Below, piece by piece: positions 1-5,974 of a stretch of DNA of 6,602 nucleotides. The stretch covers positions 1-6,602 of the forward strand of contig CANQCA010000139.1 in the NCBI GenBank assembly GCA_947589585.1, given 5' to 3'. A program made the position numbers and the translations under genes. The stretch's first letter is position 1. Every line of letters begins with the position of its first letter. Origin of the DNA: an uncultured Clostridia bacterium. GTDB taxonomy: Bacteria > Bacillota > Clostridia > Christensenellales > Borkfalkiaceae. Under the pieces are notes generated by a model that worked only from the letters and a program-made list of their open reading frames with translations, had not been told where the DNA came from and did not search any database.

Positions 1-30
1 TTTCTGCACCTGCTTTTTGCCTGCATTTGT

Positions 31-59
31 TTGACAACCCTTTTTTTGCGTGCTACAAT
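31..59 (+). promoter_or_regulatory. Sigma-70/SigA-type promoter of the transporter gene
   Basis: A perfect -35 hexamer TTGACA (31-36) is followed after exactly 17 bases by TACAAT (54-59), one mismatch from the -10 consensus. The TG one base before the -10 (51-52) makes it an extended -10 as well. Transcription should start near position 66, leaving a leader of about 30 bases before the ATG at 97. The TTG of the -35 box happens to be in frame with the transporter, so a gene caller that allows TTG starts would wrongly read the promoter as codons. The match is seen directly; activity is inferred. Confidence 0.88.
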
Positions 60-86
60 AATCGCCGTTGCGAAAATTGTAATTCC

Positions 87-91
87 GGAAG
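87..91 (+). promoter_or_regulatory. Ribosome binding site of the transporter (decides the start)
   Basis: GGAAG lies 5 bases before the ATG at 97, in the predicted leader of the mRNA. It is a moderate Shine-Dalgarno match, but it supports the ATG at 97 over the in-frame TTG at 31, which lies upstream of the predicted transcription start and so could not be translated from this promoter. Confidence 0.6.
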
Positions 92-96
92 CGTAT

Positions 97-1395
97 ATGA
101 CCGTCACACTCATCCTTGCCGTCTCGACATGCCTCTGCATGATCCTTGCCGTGCTGCTTCTGCCCAAAATCAGATTGGGGAAGATCGCCGTCTCCACCTA
201 TTGGGTCGTCGCCCTCATCGGCGCGGCAGTTCTGCTTGCCGCGGGCCTCGTGAGCCCCAAAGCCGTGGGCGAAGCGCTCATCGCGGATACGGCGGTGAAT
301 CCCCTCAAAATTCTCGCCCTCTTCCTCTCGATGACGGTGCTTTCCGTCTTTTTGGACGAACTCGGCTTCTTCCACTATTTTGCGAACGTCGCCCTGCGCA
401 AATCGGGTTCGAGCCAAAAGAAACTCTTTTTCCTTTTATATATCACCGTCTCCCTTCTGACGGTCTTCACCTCGAACGACATCATCATCCTCTCCTTCAC
501 CCCCTTCATATGCTATTTTTCCAAGCATGCGAAGATCGACCCCATCCCCTATCTCGTGGCCGAGTTCACCGCCGCCAACACGTGGAGCATGGCGCTCATC
601 ATCGGCAATCCGACGAATATCTACCTCTCGAGCGCGTTCGGCGTGGACTTTATCTCCTATCTGGAAGAAATGCTCCTTCCCACCGCCTTGGCGGGAAGCG
701 TCGCCCTGCTCGTTTTGTGGCTTCTGTTCCGGAAAAAGCTCTCCGCCCCCATCGAGCCGTGCGAAGAGGTCGTGGAGATGCCCGATAAGGTCCAGCTCTT
801 TGTGGGGATCGCGCACCTTATCGTCTGCACCCTCCTTCTCGCCGTGGGGCCTTACTTCGGGCTCCCGATGTGGATCGTCGCCCTTTGCGCCGTGGGGAGC
901 CTCTTCCTCTTCACCTTGACCCATTCTATTATAAAAAAGGAAAGGCCGCGGGCGCTTCTCGGCTGCCTGAAGCGTGCACCCTACGAGCTCATTCCCTTCG
1001 TCCTCTCCATGTTCGTGATGGTGGTCGCCCTCGATACGGGCGGCGTGACGGATGCGATCGCTTCGCTCATGGGCGAAGGCTTGCCCGTTCTAAAATACGG
1101 CGCCGCCTCCTTCATCACCTCCAATCTCGTGAACAATATCCCGATGAGCGTGTTCTTCTCCTCCGTTCTGGAGGGAACGGGCTCGCTTGCCGCCGTCTTT
1201 GCGACCGTCGTCGGTTCCAATCTGGGGGCGCTGCTCACGCCCGTTGGCGCGCTCGCGGGGCTGATGTGGAGCTCCATCCTCTCCCGCCACCATGTGAAGT
1301 ACGGCTACGGGAAATTCGTCCTCTACGGGCTTCTCGTCTCCGTCCCGACGCTCGCCGCAGCCCTCGGCGGCCTTTCGCTCACGATGCTCATTTAG
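97..1395 (+). CDS. ArsB/NhaD-superfamily (SLC13-like) membrane ion transporter
   Basis: This is a 432-residue, very hydrophobic protein with about ten to twelve membrane segments, expected in the cytoplasmic membrane as a secondary transporter. Two internal halves carry related motifs, as in the ion transporter superfamily. The first half has TSND (125-128) and GNPTN (170-174). The second half has NNIPMS (346-351) followed by GSNLG (373-377) and TPVG (381-384), a stretch very like the ArsB arrangement of GCxLG and a conserved glycine turn. A short charged cytoplasmic linker (about 212-232) separates the halves. The ATG at 97 is chosen because the promoter occupies 31-59 and GGAAG precedes this ATG. 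The neighbours say nothing about substrate: no arsR, arsC or other arsenic gene is present and the adjacent genes point the other way. Arsenite, Na+/H+ exchange, or a dicarboxylate or sulfate substrate are all possible, so the family is sure but the substrate is not. Confidence 0.85.
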   Translation: MTVTLILAVSTCLCMILAVLLLPKIRLGKIAVSTYWVVALIGAAVLLAAGLVSPKAVGEALIADTAVNPLKILALFLSMTVLSVFLDELGFFHYFANVALRKSGSSQKKLFFLLYITVSLLTVFTSNDIIILSFTPFICYFSKHAKIDPIPYLVAEFTAANTWSMALIIGNPTNIYLSSAFGVDFISYLEEMLLPTALAGSVALLVLWLLFRKKLSAPIEPCEEVVEMPDKVQLFVGIAHLIVCTLLLAVGPYFGLPMWIVALCAVGSLFLFTLTHSIIKKERPRALLGCLKRAPYELIPFVLSMFVMVVALDTGGVTDAIASLMGEGLPVLKYGAASFITSNLVNNIPMSVFFSSVLEGTGSLAAVFATVVGSNLGALLTPVGALAGLMWSSILSRHHVKYGYGKFVLYGLLVSVPTLAAALGGLSLTMLI

Positions 1396-1432
1396 AGCGA
1401 AAATGTGCCATCCATGTCCGCGATAGATAGTT

Positions 1433-1473
1433 CGCCGCCGCATGCTTCCTGCATGCGGCGGCGTTTCTTTCTT
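1433..1473 (+). terminator. Rho-independent terminator of the transporter gene
   Basis: A perfect 13-bp GC-rich stem (1433-1445 pairing with 1451-1463) closes a 5-base TTCCT loop and is followed on the + strand by a T-rich run, TTTCTTTCTTCTT. It begins 37 bases after the transporter stop. On the - strand the sequence leaving the stem has no T-run, so the element looks one-directional. It ends directly beside the stop codon of the convergent GH31 gene. Confidence 0.88.
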
Positions 1474-1474
1474 C

Positions 1475-4033
1475 TTATTCTTTGACCTTTGGCGCGGCCT
1501 TCTGTTTTTCCTTGGATCTCGTCTTCGGTTTGGCTTTCGGTTTGGCTTTGGAGCGTTCTTTGGTCTTCGGCGCAGCCTTCTCTTTGGCCTTGGGCTTTGT
1601 CTCGGCCTTAGGCTTTTTTTGCCGCTTGGGAACCGCTTCCAGAAGGCGATCCTTCACCTCGGCGGGGAGCATGGAGAGGCGCACGGCGGATGCATATTCC
1701 GCGACGCTCCCGGAAAGGCGCAGCGCCTGCCAAACCGCCTCCTTCCTCTCATTATTGCACTCCGCGCGCGTGAGAATGCGGTGGGCGGAGCGGATGAGAA
1801 GCTGCACGGCGCTCGCGGGGGCGAACTTTGCCTCGAGGGTGTATTCCCTGCCCGGCTCGAAGGCAAATTCCACGGCGAGCTCATCTGAAAGGAGAGGCTC
1901 CGCATCCTGCTTTTCGCCGTCGATAAAGAGCGCGACGTCGCCCTCGGGGATATCGGCAAAGCGGATGAGAAGGTGCCTCGATCCCGGCACGGCGGCCGCA
2001 TTGCCGCGCGAGGAGATCTTGAGCGTCTGCACGCCTTCTCCCCCCACCATGTCGAAGTCGGTATAAAACTCAGAAGCGCCGCCCTCGGACATGGTATCCT
2101 CAAAGAGCGTGTAATGCCCGTTCCCGCGATAGATGCGCACCTCGAGCTTTTCGGGGTTCTTCGTGCCGTTCGTCCCGTCTGAGGAAAGGGGCAAAACGGC
2201 GCCTGCCTTGGCGAAGACGGGCATCTCGTCGAGGGTGCGAAGGAGCGTTCTCTTGCGTCCGCCCGCGCCCGCTTCGAAACGTTCGCCCGTGAAGATATCC
2301 GTCCAAACGCCCTCGGGCATCCACACCTTCACGCGGGCATAGCCGTCGCGGCGGCGTTTTTCCGTGACGGGCGCGACAAGGAGCTCGCTCCCGAAGAAAT
2401 ACTCATCCGTATAGCGGTAGGCCTCTTCCTCGCGGCTGCGGTAGTAGAGCGGTTCGATGAGCGCGATGCCCTCTTCGTGCGTGCGGTGAGCAGCCGTGTA
2501 GAGATAGGGAACGAGCTTGTGCCTCAGGCGCAAAAAGCTCGCGGCGATCTCCCCCGCACCGTTTGCATAGGCGAAGGGCTCCTTCGTGAGCGTCTCCGCA
2601 TAGGTGCTGTGCAGGCGGCAGACGGGGCTGAACACGCCGAACTGAATGAAGCGGACGTACAGCTCGCCGTCCGTTTCCCCCTGCTGATGGCCGCCGATGT
2701 CGTGGCTCCACCACGTATAGCCGATGTTGGAAGCGGTCGCGGTGAAGTAGGGCAGATAGCCGAGCGTCTTCCATGTGATGAAGGTATCGCCCGAGAAGCC
2801 GACGGGATAGCGGTGCGAGCCGATCCCCGCATAGCGCGACAAGATCAAGGGAACTGCGTGGCTCTCCGCCGCATCGAGATAGTGATAGTGGTTGAGCGCC
2901 CACAGAGGATCGAGCCCCTCGATCGCGGACTGCGTCCCCTGCTGCCAGTCGATCCACCAGAATTCCACGCCGTCCCGTTCGTAGGGCCTGTGCAGAATGG
3001 CGAAGTAGTTGTTGATGAAGGCGGGATCGGAGAAATCGAACGCGACGGGAAGAAACTTCTCGGGGTCTCGCCCCATCGCCCGCGACATCTCCCCGTACTG
3101 CGCTTCCCACCAACGCACGCCCCCCGAGGGGTGCAGATTCAAGGTGGCTTTGAGATCTCTTCTTTGAAGCTCCTTCAAGAAGGCGACGTGGTCGGGGAAG
3201 AGCTTCTTGTTCCAAGTGTAACCCGTCCATCCGACGTTATCGGGCGTGACGCCATAGACGCTCGTATTGCGCCCCGTCGCCTTGAGCCCGCAGTCCTCCT
3301 CGACGGAATAGGAATAGTGCCAATCCATATCGATCGTGGCAACGGAGAGCGGGACGCGGTGCGCCTCGAACCGGTTGAGAAGCTTGAGATACTCCCGATC
3401 GGAATAGGCGTAGTAGCGGCTCCACCAATTCCCGAGCGCATAGCGCGGGATCATGGGCGGCTTCCCCGTGAGCATATAGAGGGCACGCACGGCGCCGCGG
3501 TAATCCTGCCCGAAGGCGAAGATGTACTCGTCCGTCCCGTCGCCGCGCTCCGCCTTCACCTCGCCGTCCTCGCCGAGGGTCAGAGAGGCCGCATCGTCGA
3601 AGAGAGCGACCCCGCTGAGCGAACACACGCCCGCGCCGAGCCTGATCTTCTCGCCCTTGTATTCGTAGCTGTCGCCGTCGCAGCCGTCGAGCGTGCGGCA
3701 GGTGCCGAGAAGGTTCCCCTCGCCGTCGAGCTTTATTTCCTCGCCGCCGAGCTCCATGCTGCAGTCCTCCCGCCTTTCGCGGAGGATGAGCTTGCAGGCG
3801 GAGGTGGAGAGGATGAGCGCCTCTCCTTTGTTCGCCGTGACGAAATTCGTGGGGGGCATGTCGCGGAACCACACCACCTGTGTGGCGTCGTCGCGGAATT
3901 TTTTCGAGGGGCTTTGTTCGAGGCGGAAGAGCTTTTCACCGAGCACGGTGACGCGATAATCCTTCCAAAAGACGATGTTCTCCGGGGCGGCGTGCGGGCG
4001 GGTCCGCGCCACCAGATGTTCAACAAGACGCAT
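1475..4033 (-). CDS. Glycoside hydrolase family 31 enzyme with lysine-rich C-terminal tail
   Basis: This is an 852-residue retaining alpha-glycosidase of family GH31, a family that includes alpha-glucosidases and alpha-xylosidases. The order is an N-terminal beta domain (about 20-185), the catalytic barrel (about 190-520) opening with PRYALGNWWSRY and IDMDWH (234-239), C-terminal beta domains (about 520-740), a helical segment (about 740-802), and a K/A/P tail (803-852). By family alignment from memory, the nucleophile is Asp362 in WWIDWQQG and the acid/base is Asp416 in GFSGDT. Both are present, so the enzyme should be active. The WIDWQQG form differs from the WxDMNE and KTDFGE forms of the best-studied members, so substrate cannot be assigned. 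There is no signal peptide or membrane segment, which implies a cytoplasmic enzyme acting on imported oligosaccharides. It starts at the ATG at 4033 with AGGAG 6 bases upstream. It is the second gene of a pair with the DUF1295 gene, 9 bases apart. Confidence 0.93.
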   Translation of the reverse strand: MRLVEHLVARTRPHAAPENIVFWKDYRVTVLGEKLFRLEQSPSKKFRDDATQVVWFRDMPPTNFVTANKGEALILSTSACKLILRERREDCSMELGGEEIKLDGEGNLLGTCRTLDGCDGDSYEYKGEKIRLGAGVCSLSGVALFDDAASLTLGEDGEVKAERGDGTDEYIFAFGQDYRGAVRALYMLTGKPPMIPRYALGNWWSRYYAYSDREYLKLLNRFEAHRVPLSVATIDMDWHYSYSVEEDCGLKATGRNTSVYGVTPDNVGWTGYTWNKKLFPDHVAFLKELQRRDLKATLNLHPSGGVRWWEAQYGEMSRAMGRDPEKFLPVAFDFSDPAFINNYFAILHRPYERDGVEFWWIDWQQGTQSAIEGLDPLWALNHYHYLDAAESHAVPLILSRYAGIGSHRYPVGFSGDTFITWKTLGYLPYFTATASNIGYTWWSHDIGGHQQGETDGELYVRFIQFGVFSPVCRLHSTYAETLTKEPFAYANGAGEIAASFLRLRHKLVPYLYTAAHRTHEEGIALIEPLYYRSREEEAYRYTDEYFFGSELLVAPVTEKRRRDGYARVKVWMPEGVWTDIFTGERFEAGAGGRKRTLLRTLDEMPVFAKAGAVLPLSSDGTNGTKNPEKLEVRIYRGNGHYTLFEDTMSEGGASEFYTDFDMVGGEGVQTLKISSRGNAAAVPGSRHLLIRFADIPEGDVALFIDGEKQDAEPLLSDELAVEFAFEPGREYTLEAKFAPASAVQLLIRSAHRILTRAECNNERKEAVWQALRLSGSVAEYASAVRLSMLPAEVKDRLLEAVPKRQKKPKAETKPKAKEKAAPKTKERSKAKPKAKPKTRSKEKQKAAPKVKE
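1478..1627 (-). other. Lysine-rich low-complexity tail of the GH31 protein
   Basis: Residues 803-852 contain 20 lysines and 3 arginines in 50 positions. The rest is mostly Ala, Pro, Thr, Glu and Ser in KAKP-, KPKA- and KTKE-like steps, resembling bacterial histone-H1-like or ribosomal-protein tails. The tail follows a domain that already looks complete, and I know of no such tail as part of the GH31 fold. It is expected to be disordered and strongly positive. Binding to nucleic acid, ribosomes, acidic polysaccharide or membrane is possible but is inference only. Confidence 0.85.
1524..1547 (-). repeat. 12-bp tandem duplication inside the GH31 tail
   Basis: The 12-mer TTCGGTTTGGCT (+ strand) occurs twice head to tail with no mismatch. 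Twelve bases are four codons, so it encodes the in-frame KAKP-KAKP step at residues 829-836. Looser copies of the same TTTGGC/TTCGGC pattern surround it, consistent with growth of the tail by replication slippage. Confidence 0.8.
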
Positions 4034-4039
4034 TCGAGT

Positions 4040-4044
4040 CTCCT
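4040..4044 (-). promoter_or_regulatory. Ribosome binding site of GH31, overlapping the upstream stop codon
   Basis: On the - strand the sequence reads TAGGAGACTCGA followed by ATG. The stop codon TAG of the DUF1295 gene (4045-4043) overlaps the AGGAG of the GH31 gene, with 6 bases between AGGAG and the start. This arrangement supports one transcript and translational coupling of the two genes. Confidence 0.8.
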
Positions 4045-4903
4045 ATTTTTGTTTCTTATAGATGGGCAGAAGCATGCGGGTATTTTGCTTGTACTTTTCA
4101 AATCCCCGCTTGCGCGATTGATGCTTATCGGCGAGCGGAATGCTCGCAAAGAGGAAGAGCAAGGTGTTTGCAAGCGCGCCCGCGATGAGATACCAACGTG
4201 CGGGCAACACACAGACGGCGGCAAGGGCAACGCCCCACCACATTAAAATTTCGCCGAGATAGTTGGGGTGACGCGAATATTTCCACACACCGTCCCTGAT
4301 AAATCCGCCCGTACCCTTCCTTTTGAAGGCGTGCATCTCGCAGTCCGCCGTCCCCTGCAACACGACGGCGAAGATGGAGAGGGCGAAGAAGACGGCGCTC
4401 CCCGCATTGAACGCGGGGTTTTCTTCAAAGGTGAAGACGACGGGCAGCACACAGCCGTAGACGACGAGGGTGGGCACCATATGGATGCCGAAGAAATTCA
4501 CGATGGGATAGAGCTTGCCCGTCTTCTCCTTGAGCATCGTGTACCGCCAATCCTGGAAGCCCAGCCCGCGGAAGGTATACGCCCAATTCGCCGTAAGGCG
4601 GACGCCCCACAGAAGCACTGCCAAAAGCGGCAGAATGTGCACGGCGGAGAGGGGCTCCTCGCGCAGGGCGAAGGCGAGCACGATCACGATGGGCTGGACG
4701 CTCCAATAGGGGTCGTACACGGAGGCGTTTTCGAAGATCAAACTGAACACGAAGACGAAAACCGTGGCACCCATGTCCGCGATCAAGAGGCTCAACCAGA
4801 AGGGAAGCGGGAGCGCGAGGTAGATCCCGACGCCCATTCCCGCCGCAACGAGATAGATGAGAAATACGACGAGAAAACTCATCGCCCGCGAGATGTTCTT
4901 CAT
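4043..4903 (-). CDS. DUF1295 family polytopic membrane protein (steroid 5-alpha-reductase-like)
   Basis: This is a 286-residue inner-membrane protein with about seven to nine hydrophobic segments (for example around 8-30, 35-57, 70-80, 86-101, 137-157, 168-184 and 220-254). Diagnostic motifs are YDPYWSVQP (63-71), WGVRLTANW (99-107), DWRY (118-121), and the C-terminal signature GVWKYSRHPNYLGEI (205-219) followed by WWG (222-224). These mark the DUF1295 family in the steroid 5-alpha-reductase/ICMT-like fold group, where the RHPNY region binds the nicotinamide or methyl-donor cofactor in characterised relatives. The length is normal for the family. The likely role is an NAD(P)H-dependent reductase acting on a lipid or isoprenoid-like double bond, but no substrate is known for this protein. 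It starts at the ATG at 4903 behind GGGGGA; M8 is a weaker alternative. It lies just after a terminator and is translationally coupled to GH31 downstream. Confidence 0.88.
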   Translation of the reverse strand: MKNISRAMSFLVVFLIYLVAAGMGVGIYLALPLPFWLSLLIADMGATVFVFVFSLIFENASVYDPYWSVQPIVIVLAFALREEPLSAVHILPLLAVLLWGVRLTANWAYTFRGLGFQDWRYTMLKEKTGKLYPIVNFFGIHMVPTLVVYGCVLPVVFTFEENPAFNAGSAVFFALSIFAVVLQGTADCEMHAFKRKGTGGFIRDGVWKYSRHPNYLGEILMWWGVALAAVCVLPARWYLIAGALANTLLFLFASIPLADKHQSRKRGFEKYKQNTRMLLPIYKKQK

Positions 4904-4912
4904 AAATCCCCC

Positions 4913-4950
4913 AAAAAATGAAAAGGGAGCGGACGAACTTGCCCGCTCCC
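4913..4950 (-). terminator. Rho-independent terminator after the GGGtGRT gene
   Basis: On the - strand GGGAGCGG (4950-4943) pairs with CCGCTCCC (4932-4925). A further C-G pair and a G-U pair extend the stem and leave a 6-base loop, and TTTTCATTTTTT follows (4924-4913). The stem starts 9 bases after the GGGtGRT stop. The T-run ends only 9 bases before the ATG of the DUF1295 gene, so the terminator fills the whole gap between the two operon halves. Confidence 0.87.
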
Positions 4951-4959
4951 CCGCTTATC

Positions 4960-5961
4960 TTACTTTGCCATGCCTTCCTGTATGGCGACGGCAACGGCGA
5001 CGGTCGCGCCGACCATCGGGTTGTTGCCCATGCCGATGAGCCCCATCATCTCGACATGCGCGGGAACGGACGAGGAGCCCGCAAACTGCGCATCCGAGTG
5101 CATTCTGCCCATCGTATCCGTCATGCCGTAGCTCGAGGGGCCTGCCGCCATATTGTCGGGGTGGAGCGTTCTGCCCGTGCCGCCGCCGGATGCGACGGAG
5201 AAGTACTTCACGCCGTTTTCCACACACCACTTCTTATAGGTGCCTGCGACGGGGTGCTGGAAGCGCGTGGGGTTGGTGGAATTGCCCGTGATGGAGACGC
5301 CCACCTTCTCGAGCTTCATGATGGCGACGCCTTCGGGAACGTTGTCCGCGCCGTAGCATTTGACCTTGGAGCGCGGCCCGTCGGAATAGGCGATCTGGTT
5401 TGTGACCTTCACCGTCTCGGTGTAGGGGTCGAACACCGTCTCGCAATAGGTGAACCCGTTGATGCGGGAGATGATCATCGCCGCATCCTTGCCGAGGCCG
5501 TTCAGAATGACGCGGAGCGGGTTCTTGCGGACCTTATTCGCATTCATCGCAATGGAGATGGCGCCCTCGGCGGCTGCGAAGCTCTCGTGCCCCGCGAGGA
5601 AGCAGAAACATTCCGTCTCCTCGGAAAGGAGCATCTTGCCGAGGTTCCCGTGGCCCCTGCCCACCTGCCTGTTCTCGGCGACGGAGCCGGGGATGCAGAA
5701 GGATTGCAGGCCGATGCCGATGGCTTCCGCCGCATCCGCCGCCTTCTTGCAGCCCTTCTTGATGGCGATCGCCGCGCCCACGGTGTAAGCCCAGACTGCA
5801 TTCTCGAAGCAGATGGGCTGGGTGCCGCGCACGATCTTATCGCAATCTACGCCCTTGGAAAGGCAGATATCCTTGCATTCCTCGACGGAGGAAATGCCGT
5901 ATTCCTTCAAAACCGCGTTGATCTTGTCGATCCTTCTCTCATATCCTTCAAACAGAGCCAT
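4960..5961 (-). CDS. GGGtGRT family protein (function unknown)
   Basis: This is a 333-residue soluble protein of the GGGtGRT family, named after its most conserved motif, seen here as SGGGTGRT at 258-265. Other recognisable conserved stretches are GRGHGNLGKM (101-110), SEETECFCFLAGHESFAAAEG (about 113-133), TGNSTNPTRFQHP (225-237) and the C-terminal MGNNPMVGATVAVAVAIQEGMAK. It has ten cysteines (29, 33, 40, 51, 71, 89, 118, 120, 173, 202) plus C246, an unusual load that would suit a metal or Fe-S role. No signal peptide or membrane segment is present. The start is the ATG at 5961, directly behind a near-perfect Shine-Dalgarno; the longer frame upstream would run through the neighbour's coding region. 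It is the second gene of a pair with the NifU-like scaffold, 11 bases apart. The glycine-rich motif could bind a phosphate or nucleotide, but no biochemical role is established to my knowledge. The family call is confident and the function is open. Confidence 0.92.
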   Translation of the reverse strand: MALFEGYERRIDKINAVLKEYGISSVEECKDICLSKGVDCDKIVRGTQPICFENAVWAYTVGAAIAIKKGCKKAADAAEAIGIGLQSFCIPGSVAENRQVGRGHGNLGKMLLSEETECFCFLAGHESFAAAEGAISIAMNANKVRKNPLRVILNGLGKDAAMIISRINGFTYCETVFDPYTETVKVTNQIAYSDGPRSKVKCYGADNVPEGVAIMKLEKVGVSITGNSTNPTRFQHPVAGTYKKWCVENGVKYFSVASGGGTGRTLHPDNMAAGPSSYGMTDTMGRMHSDAQFAGSSSVPAHVEMMGLIGMGNNPMVGATVAVAVAIQEGMAK

Positions 5962-5965
5962 TTTG

Positions 5966-5974
5966 CACCTCCTT
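5966..5974 (-). promoter_or_regulatory. Strong ribosome binding site of GGGtGRT, overlapping the upstream stop
   Basis: On the - strand the sequence reads TAAGGAGGTGCAAA followed by ATG. AAGGAGGTG is a near-perfect complement of the 16S rRNA 3' end and overlaps the TAA stop of the scaffold gene. This fixes the start at 5961 and implies high, coupled translation. Confidence 0.9.

Noticed and set aside
31..96. TTG-initiated 22-residue N-terminal extension of the transporter
   Set aside because: It coincides with a consensus promoter (31-59) and lies upstream of the predicted transcription start. The ATG at 97 has its own Shine-Dalgarno, and the protein from there begins with a normal hydrophobic segment.
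1524..1547. Tandem repeat as a CRISPR or mobile-element repeat
   Set aside because: There are only two 12-bp units without spacers, in frame within a protein tail; it is coding low complexity.
1442..1888. 148-codon + strand open frame after the transporter
   Set aside because: It starts within the terminator hairpin and is the reverse of the lysine-rich tail codons (hence Leu/Phe/Gly runs); not a membrane protein gene.
2477..4246. 589-codon open frame on the + strand opposite GH31 and DUF1295
   Set aside because: The - strand encodes clear GH31 and DUF1295 motifs over the same bases. The + strand translation is arginine/proline/glutamate-rich with no recognisable domain, as expected for the shadow of GC-rich coding DNA that avoids TTA, CTA and TCA codons.
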